The notes beneath the pieces were generated by a model. The model saw only the letters and a list, made by a program, of their open reading frames with translations, did not search any database and was not told where the DNA came from. This document shows, piece after piece, positions 24,726 through 35,382 of a stretch of 53,627 nucleotides of DNA. A program made the translations under genes and the position numbers. Position 1 is the first letter of the stretch; each line of letters begins with the position of its first letter. Source of the DNA: Mucidula mucida (taxonomy: Eukaryota > Basidiomycota > Agaricomycetes > Agaricales > Physalacriaceae); assembly GCA_015501055.1 (NCBI GenBank), contig JADNYV010000241.1, positions 1-53,627 of the forward strand. Reading direction: 5' to 3'.

Positions 24726-25383
24726 GGGTGTATTTACCTGTCGCAAGCCGGCAGTAAGAAGGAAGCGTATGGGCAACAACAATGAGTACACACCGAAAGG
24801 TCCTTCGGGGTGCGCATTCCTACAGTTATTCGAGAACTTGCATGCGCCTTTCAGGAAGAATTGACAGATAGCCTGAAACGGTTGAGTAGTGAATCATCGA
24901 CGAGCCATGGAAATATCATACCATTTGCAGAGTAGATAAAACTTGAAGTCGATGATGGCGGGAGAATGGACAATCGACTGCACCAGCGCTGTTTTTATAG
25001 CATTGGAACAGCGAGGGTCGGGGGGATCGATATGTTATTGTGCAAAATCGAGAACAAAGAGACCGGACGTCATGGCTGCGCTAGAGCCGTTTCTAGGTGA
25101 AAGGTGAGCAAGTGAAAGACCACATATCAAAGACCAGCTAAACGAGCGAATATCGAACGTCACTCCTACTTCAAAGAACCTTTGTTTTCCAAATGAGGTC
25201 GTCCTGTTGTAGACCTAATGGAAAAGCGGTTGAGTTTGACGAGGGGATTCAGGTGAGCACTTACTCAATCACTGACATCCGGTGCAGCCAGAAGTACTAG
25301 TAGCGCCAAAATACCTCAATCAGAGGCACATGCCGCAATGATCTTCGGAATACCCACGCCACAGCCTCAGGGCCTTCTTGATC
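24726..25383. other. Divergent upstream region
   Basis: Probably holds the 5' exon(s) of the minus-strand gene and the promoter of the nucleotidyltransferase-like gene. No confident start, TATA box or repeat was seen. Confidence 0.35.
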
Positions 25384-26639
25384 ATGAACCACCAGCAACG
25401 GCCTTCAGATACACCCGTTCCTCCTCTCACAACGACAGAAGTCTGCACTGCTGCAGATGCCGCGTTCTCTGCTCTCCGCACCAATGGTATCCCACACGCC
25501 TGCTTGTTCGGAAGCGCCGCATGTGCGCTACATGGCATGAAGCATCGCGTCCCACGGGTACGTTCGAAAGCTGTTATTGGATGACAACGACGTTGGTCCT
25601 GAAGTCAATACCTGTTTAGGACGTTGACCTCGTCGTGTTCAACGCAAATATGGATGCAGAGGCGTTAAAGCGCACTATCCAGAGCGCGGACACGCGTTTT
25701 CTCCTGGTTTCGTCCAAGAACCCGAAGAATACGTATAAGATCCTGTGGTTTACCCTCTCCTCCTCGCCACCCCGCCACTGCAAAGTGGACGTTTTGATTC
25801 CTGGGTTGCTGGAAATTCCCCGTATCCCGCAGGAGCACGTCGTGCTGCATTCACACGCAACGTTCAAACTCCCAGTTATGCCCCTTTTTCCACTCCTACT
25901 GTTAAAGCTGCGTGGCTGGGATGATCATAGAAGTGCACGAGCCGCACATTTGCGTAAAAAGACCCACGATGACATCAAGGATATCGACGAAGTCCTCGCC
26001 ATGGCAGTGGCTAGGCAAGAGCGCGCTTCGACTTGGGTCCCGGAAAGTCTCGTTGCTTCTGCTAGTGCTCGCGTTCGCGAGTACGTGGCGCTCAATCACA
26101 ACGAGAGCCGCACGAAGGTAGAAGTTACTCCTCGAAGGATATCTGAGTGGGTTGCCATCGGAGTGTCGAACCAGGCGATACTTCAAGAAGATGTACAGGA
26201 ACGCGTCAGGTTCCTACAGGAGAGGCACAATCAAAAGGCAGCTGCACGCGCGGCGCGTTACGCTCGGCGCGCTCAGAAGGAGCCAAGCACTGTTCAGTCC
26301 GTCGCTGGCACTGCTTCCACAGGAAACTCCGCAACTGCCCCGCGTAGCACTGCGACGGGATTTGACATTGCGGCGCCTACTCAAAGAAATCAGTTATCCG
26401 GGGTGTCGGTGCCGCCACTGAAGGCGAAGCGACCAGGAAAGAAGGATTGGTACAAATGGCTGACTCCGGAAGAGCGTGATGAACGCATGGAGCGGCGGCG
26501 AACGCAGAAAAAGTTGCGGGAAGCCAAGAGGGTGGGTACCATGGCACCCGAGCAAGCAGTAGAGATGAGGGAGCTGAGGAATCAGGAGCGTGAGAAGAAA
26601 AAGGAGGTCAAGACGAGGATGAGGCTGCAATCACTTTGA
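25384..26639 (+). CDS. Nucleotidyltransferase-fold protein with charged coiled-coil tail
   Basis: Two exons, 25384-25557 and 25620-26639, 397 residues. Residues 40-65 read CLFGSAACALHG...RVPRDVDLVVF, the G-S...D-x-D motif of the DNA polymerase beta-like nucleotidyltransferase superfamily (Gly43-Ser44, Asp59, Asp61). The intron falls exactly before DVD. A third carboxylate is offered by KVDVLIPG at Asp115, so the metal-binding triad is complete. Residues 145-200 are helical, and the last 110 are highly charged (ERDERMERRRTQKKLREAKR...REKKKEVKTRMRLQSL), probably coiled coil or nucleic-acid binding. Related agaricomycete proteins are annotated only as hypothetical. The activity (nucleotide transfer to RNA, protein or a small molecule) cannot be told from sequence. 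The start was chosen at the first ATG ahead of the motif. Confidence 0.78.
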
Positions 26640-27353
26640 ATGTGTCGGAGTCGTAGAGTCTGGATTCTGGATTATCTATTGCTTCAACTTGATATGTAGT
26701 TTCCAAGAATATACCCTTTAGATATGCATATGACTGACCATGATATCTCCCACAGAAACGTGCTTACAATTCTCAACAAGGCCTGTCCAACGCCAAGCTC
26801 AAATTGATGAGTATGAGTTCTCAGTTAGGGCTGGGTGATGATGGGAGGAGGAGAGGAGAAACGTGACGAAGATAGTCACAGCTCTATGCATCAGTTATCA
26901 TGTTTACTGTCTGATAGCGTCAGAGAAATATGTATGTAGATCCTTTCACGACTTCCTTATAGTTACTATGTTATACTATATTGGAAACCGCTTACGCTGG
27001 ATGAATAGCTAAGACACAGAGCGGCCCACGCTTGCCTTTGGTTGGCGGTAGTGAGAGGCCCGACTCGGACCTGCTCACGTCCATCCTATTCCGTACTGTA
27101 ACGATATGTTATTTTGCGCGTCGATCGCGGAACGTGTTGGGTGAGACTGGATTACGTAAGTCTATCAACAGGAGGCCGGCGGCGGGATGGATCTTATCAC
27201 TCCCCCTCACTCGTTGGGCTAGCAGTGCTCCAGAAAAACGCTCGGAATTCCTGCATTTGAGAGCAGGGGTACTACTACTACCCCAGCTGTTCTACTTTCT
27301 CAGGTGGGTAGCTAATCTCGTTTTCAGTGACTGATCGTTTATCCTTGTATAGT
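26640..27353. other. Intergenic, upstream of F-box gene C
   Basis: AT-rich 3' flank followed by GC-richer upstream sequence. A GTGGGT...TATAG pair at about 27303-27352 just before the start codon looks like a leader intron. No other gene seen. Confidence 0.35.
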
Positions 27354-28874
27354 ATGATTACTACTCAAGATGCATTCACGACGACCTGTACTACAGAGGG
27401 CATAACTGTGCACCACATCCAAGAGAATTTGCCTGTCAAAGAGGGTGACTGGCAACGACGCGTTCGACCGCGAATTGACGATCCCGCGGAATCCTTGCAA
27501 AAGATTCTTTTGGTCCCGACCATCGAACTTAGTCCCATTAAACTCCTTCCTCCCGAATTACTCGCCCAGATCCTCCTCTCATATTTTGACTCGCGCCTTC
27601 AAGAGGCTCTGGACTTGGCCGACAGTCCAGATCGCCTCGAGGACCAAATATCCATCGTCAAACGCGCGCAGAACATATTCCTCCAAGTGTGTCGCAAATG
27701 GCGTACCACTGCACTCTCGTCCCCGCGTCTATGGAATACAGTCGCTATTTGTACTCCAGTAAATTTCTCCGCCCGACGAGATGATTACCGTCGATATCTC
27801 AGCTCGCAGATTACGCGTGCAGGACAATTACCCATCGAAACACTATTCTTCTCATATCCGGGGCGTCCAGCAGAAGGCTTTACCACCGAGGATTCTATCC
27901 ATCTATTCCAAACAGCAGCAGACCTCATTCCACGCACACGCCGACTCATCCTCAAGTTTCGTGTCCAAGACTGGCTCCCTCATGTCAGCTTAAAAGAGGC
28001 TTCTATGCCCGAAGCTTTGGAGCTCGTAGTTTCCTGTCAACGGGGTGACAAGGCCGAGTCATACATCCCATGGAGCAGGCACCTATTTTCCCAAATTGTG
28101 CACTTGAAGACGCTCGAGCTCTGGGGTCCTTTAAGACTCGGATCATGCGTCGACGCTGGACGGCTGAGTGATTTGCGCACAGCAGTCGTCGGAAGCATAT
28201 GCCTCTCCGACCTCCTCCAGATGCTTCAGAACGCGCCTTCATTAGAGGGGCTCTCCATTCGCGAGGTAATACTCGACCCCCTCCACATGACCAACGTCTT
28301 GCACAACCGTCTCAGCCGACTATGTCTCGAATTACCCTTCGATCTGCCAGGGCGGGAGGTCTTGGATTACCTCACGCTCCCGTCGCTCACGCACTTGGAT
28401 TACAATCCCAGCCTTGCGCTCGGCTTGAGCTGGCCGAGGGACAACGACGTCGAGTTTTTCGCGCGCTCGGGGTGCATGTTAAAGACCCTCATTGTGCGGA
28501 ACGTCGCTGTGCGCGATCTTATCACGGAGATCCTCGCGTCACAGACATTGCTCGTCGACCTCCAGCTGGAAGACAACTCGCATTACCGGGCACCGGGAAT
28601 TTCTCCACAGGCGCTAGATTTCTTGTCGCGCAAAGGCTTAGTCGGTGGGTTCCCCGTCCCCGCGCTGAAGTGTTTTCGCTTTTCGATTCATCCAGAGCAT
28701 ATGGCGGCTGTGCAGGAGTTTTTGGAAGCGCGGATGGAGAGCGGGTTGGAGTACTGTGGGATTGCGGTGGATAGGCTGCGCTGTCCTCGGGTTACCGCTG
28801 AGTGGCAGGCGATGATTGAGCCGTTCCTGGAGGATGGGTTGGATGTGGAATTGTTCATTCCGGAGACACAGTAA
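27354..28874 (+). CDS. F-box protein C (single copy here)
   Basis: An intronless frame of 506 residues from the ATG at 27354. After a leader of about 60 residues comes the F-box-like segment IKLLPPELLAQILLSYFDSR...NIFLQVCRKWRTTALSSPRL followed by WNTV, with the typical Trp-containing end. The remainder is leucine-rich with repeat-like lines (LKTLELWGPLRLG, APSLEGLSIREV, LPSLTHLDYNPSL, LKTLIVRNVAVRDL) suited to substrate reading in an SCF ubiquitin ligase. It is not closely related to families A or B. The reading frame extends upstream to 27327 without an ATG. A likely leader intron ends two bases before the ATG. Confidence 0.85.
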   Translation: MITTQDAFTTTCTTEGITVHHIQENLPVKEGDWQRRVRPRIDDPAESLQKILLVPTIELSPIKLLPPELLAQILLSYFDSRLQEALDLADSPDRLEDQISIVKRAQNIFLQVCRKWRTTALSSPRLWNTVAICTPVNFSARRDDYRRYLSSQITRAGQLPIETLFFSYPGRPAEGFTTEDSIHLFQTAADLIPRTRRLILKFRVQDWLPHVSLKEASMPEALELVVSCQRGDKAESYIPWSRHLFSQIVHLKTLELWGPLRLGSCVDAGRLSDLRTAVVGSICLSDLLQMLQNAPSLEGLSIREVILDPLHMTNVLHNRLSRLCLELPFDLPGREVLDYLTLPSLTHLDYNPSLALGLSWPRDNDVEFFARSGCMLKTLIVRNVAVRDLITEILASQTLLVDLQLEDNSHYRAPGISPQALDFLSRKGLVGGFPVPALKCFRFSIHPEHMAAVQEFLEARMESGLEYCGIAVDRLRCPRVTAEWQAMIEPFLEDGLDVELFIPETQ

Positions 28875-29422
28875 TTGTATGCAGCACGTATGTACGATAT
28901 GTGTAGTCTATGACGTATGTGGATTTTGTTCAAGTAGGGAAGACTGGTAAGACATATTTACCACTTGCTTCGTGCTAGTGTCAATGAGATGTGTGATTAA
29001 TGATCAAGGCTCTTGAAGTATTGAAGTACACGTGGCATATGTATTTTTGGGGTAGCAGGAAAGGAGGACTCATAGTCACTATGAATTGTCTTGACAGGAC
29101 TCCTATTGTTGCGCTCCCGCCCACCGGCAGTGTGAGGTCATGTGCTCGCGTGTTTGTCTTTTGACGATTGCGCTTGCATAAACAATACAGTTTATGCCCG
29201 AAAATTCGGTAGCTCAGCAAACATGTGCTAAGTTCTACGTGTGGGTGACTCGTTCAAAGGTAACTTGTTGCAAAACTTGTTAGGGCTCTCGATCGATTAG
29301 CCGCCCACCGGCAGTCTGGGCCACGTGACGTGCTCGGCCCTACAGTCACAAACAAAGGTCATATACCACAGACCACCACGATCTGCCTACCTAGATTCTG
29401 TGTCAAACCCCAACCATCAGGC
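28875..29422. other. Intergenic between F-box genes C and D
   Basis: Contains the short direct repeat GCCCACCGGCAGT at about 29118-29130 and again at 29301-29313, about 180 bases apart. The second lies about 110 bases ahead of the gene D start. No gene was recognised. Confidence 0.4.
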
Positions 29423-31064
29423 ATGGACCCAACGGGTGAGTTATGTTTATACTCTTTGGATGCGTGTGCTAATTAAGGAGTCAGACGCAACGGCCAGGAA
29501 TCCTCTGCCATCTACTTGTACATGTTCCTTGCTCTCAGAGTCGCTAAAGTCAGCACAGACGCCGCGCACTCCACGAGTTCACCACCTTCTCCGGAGCAAC
29601 TATCCCCCATGCGAAGCAAAGCTCACCGACTTCCGTAATGTTGTTGAACAGTTCCCTCGAACCAATCAGGACATAGATCAGCGGATTGACTCTGTTAAGG
29701 AGGTGCTTAAGAGCCTTCATGCTGCGCGAAAGCAAGCAGAATCTCATCTAGCCGACGCACAATCTCTCCTCCATCCCATTCGCTCGTTACCCAACGAGAT
29801 CCTACACGAGATTTTCACCTACTGTGTACCCTCTTGGGAAGCAGACTTCATACCGATGACCGTTGACTCGCTGGATCCTCGGTTCGCACCGTGGACTCTA
29901 GCGCGTGTCTGTCACAACTGGAGGGAGCTCGTCATCTCCTCTCCGCTTTTATGGACATACTTCCGTTTTGACACGGCCTCACATGCAATGGTCAGTAAAA
30001 AGAAATGCGCAGAAAAGACTAGTCTTTACCTCCAGCGATCGAGAGATCTCTCAATGTCGATATGTTTGCTTGACATGAAGGGACAAACGGCCAATCATCC
30101 CGTGCTGCCTGCCTTGAAGCGCGCCATGTCGCGTTGCACCCGTGTCATGACCGAAGCGTCGACCCGATGTTTGCAAGCATTGTCAGGGACTGTTTTCTCG
30201 CGTCTCACTTTTCTTCTGGTCAGCAAATCCCATGTCGACAAGGTGCAAGTGGATACCTTCGACTCCGTTAGTGCACCTCAGCTGTGTGAGGTGTTATGTC
30301 ATGATCGTCGTTGGGAGAGTATGAAGTATGTCGCTGTGCCATGGTCGCAGCTCACTGCGGTCTGGAAGCTTCCCCTCTACGACGAAGTTGGCCTTCAGAG
30401 ACTCCGCGATATCCCCAATATCGTCCATCTTGAAGCAATTATTCTCCGATCCTGTATTTCCCCCAACACTGTCATCCCCTTTCGTCAACTCTACGAGCTT
30501 GACCTTACCGAAGATGGAGAAGCAGAACCGGGATGCATAAAGGCATTCATGGAGGCTCTGCTGCTCGAGGCTCTCTATTACCTCAGGCTCGACTACCGCA
30601 TGCCAAGACACCTGCTTTTCCCCAACCCGAACAAGTTTGCAACGGATACGTTGATGAAATTGGTCATCAGATCCAATATGCGCGGACATCCTGATAATAA
30701 CCAGAATCTGCTAGAGTTTCTTTCTCTCCTTCCCCGACTCCGTTTCCTTGCCTTCGAAGATAATCCGCTAGACGCATCCCTTCTTGCTGGGCTACGCTAC
30801 TCCTCTACGAATTCTCTCCTTCCCCATCTTCGTGTCCTTGACTTTACAAAGTGTGTCACTCCGCCAAATGATATATCGGCGCTCTTCGATATGCTGGAGT
30901 CTAGGCTCCCGAGCGCGTTGGACACCGCATCTAGCAGTGAAAACCCCAATTTTGTGCAATGTAGATCTTTGAGTATTTTATGTGTACCCTTGTGGTTATA
31001 TTCCCACGAGGACAAGCGTTGGGGAGAGATCAAGAAGAGTGTGCGGCGAATAATATTGGAATGA
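29423..31064 (+). CDS. F-box protein D
   Basis: Exon one is tiny (29423-29435, MDPT). A GTGAGT...TCAG intron joins it to 29485-31064, giving about 530 residues. Features: a Pro/Ser-rich start, coiled coil (DQRIDSVKEVLKSLHAARKQ and AESHLADAQ), and the F-box HPIRSLPNEILHEIFTYCVP...LARVCHNWRELVISSPLLW followed by TYFRF. A leucine-rich C-terminal half (LYELDLTEDGE, LRFLAFEDNPLD, LRVLDFTKC) ends VRRIILE. The coiled coil before LPNEIL is the classic layout of agaricomycete F-box-like proteins. The role is substrate recruitment to SCF; the target is unknown. A longer reading with a start at 29325 without the intron is possible but codes unlikely sequence. Confidence 0.85.
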
Positions 31065-31716
31065 GGTATGTAACTCCACTTACATTTGTCGTCAACGTGA
31101 CGCTCATTCTATGTTCCATCGTATTCTCTCTAGTTCCCGTGCTTCTATCTATATCATGCAGTCCATTCGTGTAAGTATGTGACTTTCTCCAAACGGCACT
31201 TTTCACTTTACGCTGGGTGTGCTGTACTCATCAATCAATGTAAATACTCTCAGATATCTATATAATTTGGCACAATATTACCAGAAGAACGGAAAACAAG
31301 TTCAGAAAAGACAGTCCATAAGGACTCGAAGAAATCGGAAGGAATACCTTGGGGCAGTTATGGTGTTAATTAGTGAAAGTAGTGCCAGCGACGGACTACT
31401 CAGTCTTCGGCTCGTGCCGAGCATGGAGCGCCACAGAGTTCTTGGACGACTCAATGAGGAGGAAACGCGTATTGGATTGTGCGCTTTAAGTCATGTTCAA
31501 GGTGATCTACATACAAGAGTTCAATCTGGACCCAGGACGACCATACCATACCGCCTTCGTTGTTCTCTTTTTGTTTTGCGGAGAACGTAGGGACCGATAT
31601 TCTCCGTTGGTTCAGTAAAAGGAGTTTTGCCAACTGCTCTCAAGACTCAAACCTAAAGTCTACCCTGGGGCCTGACTACTGATAAGGCAGTCACAAAAAC
31701 AGAAATGGGTACAAAT
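31065..31716. other. Intergenic, 3' of F-box gene D
   Basis: Frames at 31219-31590 (+) and 31451-31633 (-) have no family resemblance. An A-run at 31695-31699 (T-run on the minus strand) is the likely Pol III stop of the tRNA gene. Confidence 0.4.
31695..31699 (-). terminator. Pol III terminator of tRNA-Lys
   Basis: Five T residues on the minus strand, about 18 bases after the tRNA 3' end. This is a usual length and distance for a Pol III stop signal. Confidence 0.5.
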
Positions 31717-31811
31717 AGCCCACCGCGAGGGTCGAACTCGCAGCCTTCAGATCTCACCATACGCCCAGATATATAAGAGTCTGACGCTCTATCCGATTGA
31801 GCTAGGCAGGC
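31717..31811 (-). tRNA. tRNA-Lys (anticodon CTT) with 21-base intron
   Basis: The cloverleaf is read on the minus strand. The acceptor GCCTGCC pairs with GGTGGGC (two G-U pairs). The D arm is GCTC...GAGC. The anticodon stem TCAGA/TCTGA has loop C-T-CTT-A-A. The variable loop is AGGCT, and the T arm GCGAG-TTCGACC-CTCGC. The discriminator base T matches yeast tRNA-Lys(CUU). The intron (31753-31773, TATATCTGGGCGTATGGTGAG) sits one base 3' of the anticodon, the normal place for nuclear tRNA introns. The internal A box (TAGCTCAATCGG) and B box (GTTCGACCC) are intact. Confidence 0.92.
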
Positions 31812-32202
31812 GATGTGTGGCGTAATTCATCGAGTTTCTAGATGATTCTGGGAAATATAGGTTTGCTTGCTTTCACGAACACTGATGTGAGCTGTTGCAA
31901 AAGATTCATTCTATTCAATTTGTTTTTCGAAAGGTGATACTCTAATCATGGCCCCGTAACGGAGAGGATGCAGACTATACGATTGAATTCAACATTCCAT
32001 CACATACACGAGGGGATGGTTGTACCTTGTGTTGGAACGGAAAGGCATAACGTACACATGTCGTATGCGACTGAGGTCTAACATCCCAACGGGTGGGAAT
32101 GAATGCAAAGAAAAGGTATGTACTAGTACTCAGGCGAAAACACAAAGAAGAGGAGATTCAATCTTATAGATAAAAGTCAAACAGTGACATGGCATTGAGA
32201 GC
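31812..32202. other. Intergenic between tRNA-Lys and F-box B1
   Basis: AT-rich sequence with no long frame. It includes the 3' flank of the F-box B1 gene on the minus strand. Nothing else seen. Confidence 0.4.
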
Positions 32203-33275
32203 TTAATATGTTCTATGGCCCCTTTTCAAGTCCTTCCCCTCACCGGTGCCCATAAATTGTCCACGCAAGACACTAACCGCATCCCGTAACACTATCGTCT
32301 TCAAGGACCGCGGAAGCAGCCACCCATGCAATGCATTTGCAACTTCCAAATATTCCAAACACGTCAAACCCGACAGATCGAAGGCCACTGCAAGTACATC
32401 AGCATGTTGCAATGAGAGAAAGGGAGAAAAAACGAACCATTACGTCTCGGAAAACTCAGCTTCAGATCCTTCAACGTTTCCTTGTTCCGTTGGAGAAGCG
32501 AAATAGCCTCCTCAACATGGCACGTGGACCACGCGCTGGTACTCTCCAGCTCCAGCCGCTCCAATGTCCCCACAATGTTATCTCCTAACCAGTGTACGAG
32601 ATCGTTATTCCACCCAACCACACGCAAACTGCGTAGGCGGGGCATTCCCAGTGCAAGTTTGCGCAACCCAGACAATGATGCGTCTGGCAAATCCAAACCA
32701 CCAGATGCAAGCTCAATGTCGAGCCCAGTGAGCCGAGGGAAAGAGCCGGAAAGAGCGCGTATGAAGCTCATAATATCCTGATATGATGCGCAGGTCACTT
32801 GGAGCTCGCTGAGATACGGGAAATGTTGAGCGAAGAGCCCAACGAGTGAGGGATCGTTCTCCACAGCGCCCGAGCGAAGCGCGACATGCTTCGCCTTAAG
32901 CACCTGCAGCAACTTGCGATAGGACTGGGCATAGGCGGATTTGCCGTCATCGAACGGAACGTCGCCAACGAGCGTTATGCCAGTGATAGACGAGGAAAGC
33001 GTCTCCCGCGATGAGCGTAATAGTTTGACCAGCTCTTTGGAACGAGCAGGGGATGACACGATGAGCGTCACAGGCGGAAGATGATAACGGCTGATACTGA
33101 TCCAGGCAGGGTGGACGAGTGCGCACGATAAAAGGGCGACTTTATCGTCGGCGAGGTAACCAATGACAAGGTCGAGAAGCTCCTGCGGTACAAGCCCAAA
33201 AGGACCTGTGTTCACAGAGGAGCGATGACAGTGAGCAAACTTGGCGATGATGTTGCGGATGATGCTGAAAGCCAT
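32203..33275 (-). CDS. F-box family B protein, copy B1
   Basis: Starts MAFSIIRNIIAKFAH and has an F-box-like segment FGLVPQELLDLVIGYLADDK followed by VALLSCALVHPAWISISRYHL. A leucine-rich body (FPRLTGLDIELA, LRKLALGMPRLRSLRVVGWN) follows. An intron GTTCGT...TTGCAG at about 32388-32437 splices FPRRN to VAFDLSGLTCLEYLEV, as in copy B2. The protein ends at 32203 with KDLKRGHRTY, shorter than B2, whose tail is VDLEKCILLEGPALQRAMGL; the C-terminus has therefore diverged. About 340 residues. It is clearly the sister of B2 (about 80% identical by eye). It probably serves as an SCF substrate receptor. Confidence 0.82.
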
Positions 33276-34242
33276 GATGATAGTGATGAAAGAAGGAGGG
33301 AGCAGTCGAAATTTATGTTTATAAACGAAACTGGCTATAGGGGTCTGCGCACTGCCTTCAGAATGAGATCGAAGAAGCCATTGAGAGACATGAAAGTCTC
33401 AATCATCCATGTTCGTCGGCGTTCTCTATCCCCGAGATGGAAGCTAAAAGAGAACACTCAGAAACAATTCATCGAGGAGAAAACACCTCATACCACCAAT
33501 GATCCCAGGCGTGGCTCCCGTTTTATTTCTCCATCACGATACCGGGATGAAGCCTTTGGACCCAAACATAGTAGAAAATGCCCGGACGCGTTGTACAATG
33601 CGTCGCTCCACAATGAGATTCAGCTGGGAAGGAGGGTCCAAGTCTCAGTACGAGTCAACAATCGAGACTGGTTCAACGGTATGCCTGGAGACGTTCCGAA
33701 CAATGTTCTACTTCTGCGTCACGACGTCGCTCCGTAAGTCCGATATGGTTCCCCCAGTACGAGGAGGCACTTGGTCTTTAGATATCGAGTAAAAGCATGA
33801 CAGGTTTGGTTTGGAGTAGAAGGCAAGCTCCTTTGCGGAGGAGTAAGTGCGTCTGCTTGAACTGGCACGCAGGATGCGCGATTTCAGCAGCGTCGGTTGG
33901 TGAGGTCATCAGCAGCATCAAGCATCCCGAGCGGCGGCCATGAACACCTGGAGGAACATCAGATGGTGCTTCGGAGGATGACAATTCACGTACCAAGTAT
34001 TTTACTAGCTCATGAAATCCACGCCGAACGTCGTGCCAGGGCGTTGAAGATAGATCGCGTTGGTAGTCGTGGCCTAGGATCAAGTACCGATACTATCATC
34101 GACTGGTACGAAGTGAATAACAAAGCTCGATGATTTGTGAATCCCGGAATCCAATCGACGCGTCTTGATATCGGTTTGCCGGTGATGGACGAGGAATAAT
34201 TTCACGCAATGAAGAGTGTCAGATCCGGGAGAAGGCGGATTT
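33276..34242. repeat. Upstream part of segmental duplication (left unit) and degenerate sequence
   Basis: From 33276 to about 33720 the sequence matches the region upstream of B2 (36502 to about 36880). It shares TTTATAAACGAAACTGG, GTCTGCGCACTGCCTTCAGA and GGCGTTCTCTATCCCCGAGA, with many small differences. Apparent frames here (33225-33737 +, 33778-34083 -) are not conserved between the units, so they are unlikely to be genes. Confidence 0.6.
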
Positions 34243-34410
34243 TAGTCCATGTAGGTTGGACAAGCGCGCAGGCTGTTTTTAAAAGCCGTCGAGTAAAAAA
34301 TGACGAGGCGATCAAGGTCCTGCGGCAACAGCCCTAGTAGACCATTACTGGGGCCGCTACGACGACGAAACATCTTGTTCAAGAGGTGGTGTATAGTAGT
34401 CAATGCCATG
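34243..34410 (-). pseudogene. F-box family B remnant (B3)
   Basis: The minus strand reads MALTTIHHLLNKMFRRRSGP and then NGLLGLLPQDLDRLVIF. It lines up with the start of B1 and B2 (MAFSxIRxIIxKFAH..., GPFGLVPQELLxLxIGYL) but ends after about 56 residues at ACPTYMD. Only the N-terminus and half of the F-box survive. Confidence 0.6.
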
Positions 34411-35382
34411 ATTGAAGTTGAGCAAACTTGTAGTTGCATGTGTCCTCTTTAATTTTGTCTCAGTGGTTTGTCGGTAGATTGGCGAGGCATACGCGGGGCA
34501 TCTAACCAACACATAAGAAACAGTATCGCAAAGACAATGAGGAGCCTACACGCGACGTGTTATCTGCCCCACTATCGCGATCAAGAAATCATCAGAGCGT
34601 AACTTGGTTGTAATCCAAGATTTATCCCATGTCCTTCGTAAAGGCTACGGATGTAAAACGCAACGGTCTTCGCTGAGCGTGAACCGGCCCAAGAGATATT
34701 GAATCGTCGGAAAATTCTAGCGCGCACAAGGCCGTACAAATAGGTGGAATACATGAATGGTGCATGATTCGCAGAGGCGTTACGTTTTATGATATATCCC
34801 ATCCCAATTCAACAAGTAATCTGTGTCTAGTGTGAGCGCCATGCGTAAGATAATTAACGCCTCCAACGCACCTTGATAACTGGAAACGCAAAACAGCTTC
34901 CCCTCCGTAAGCCAATCATCGTTCGCGGCGCGCGCATGTTATCAGGGGAAGCAAAGCTCTCTATGGCAGGCCAGCCTTATATCATCGCGGCGCAGGTGTC
35001 CGACGTTCCGACAATGTCCGTGCGTTCGTGTATTGTTGAAGCCAGCGCGCTGTAGGGCATGGCTACGTAGGAACGACTGTCAAGGATATACATGTACACA
35101 TCTAGGAGCCGCTGTGACGGTGTCCATATCGCGTCCAAAGGCTCAGAATGGTTTGTGCAGCGAAGAGGCGGCGGCGGCGATGCAAAAGGCAGTGATGGTG
35201 GTAAAGTCTTCGCGCTGTTTTGGTAATCAACTCGTCAATCCAAGGACCAAGACATTTATCTACCTGGGCAAGCATAGACGTGTTTGATCCTTATTTCAGG
35301 ATTAAGATTAACGAACAGAGCACGACCGAGTATGAAGGAGAAGGATCAATATCATTGGTATAAAATAACAAAAGTAGTCCAT
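34411..35382. other. Decayed repeat between F-box B3 and B2
   Basis: From about 34960 to 35230 it carries fragments similar to 37336-37540: CCAGCCTTATATCATCGCGG with GCGCAG, and AGAGGCGGCGGCGGCG after a GTGTCCATATCG motif. Read on the minus strand these are broken pieces of the unknown protein at 37088-37633. The rest has no recognisable content. Confidence 0.5.

Noticed and set aside
28199..28774. 191-codon plus-strand frame inside F-box gene C
   Set aside because: It overlaps the F-box C coding frame, is arginine/proline rich as expected for a shifted GC-rich frame, and matches no family.
33225..33737. 170-codon plus-strand frame upstream of F-box B1
   Set aside because: It overlaps the B1 start on the other strand and its frame is not kept in the duplicated unit upstream of B2.
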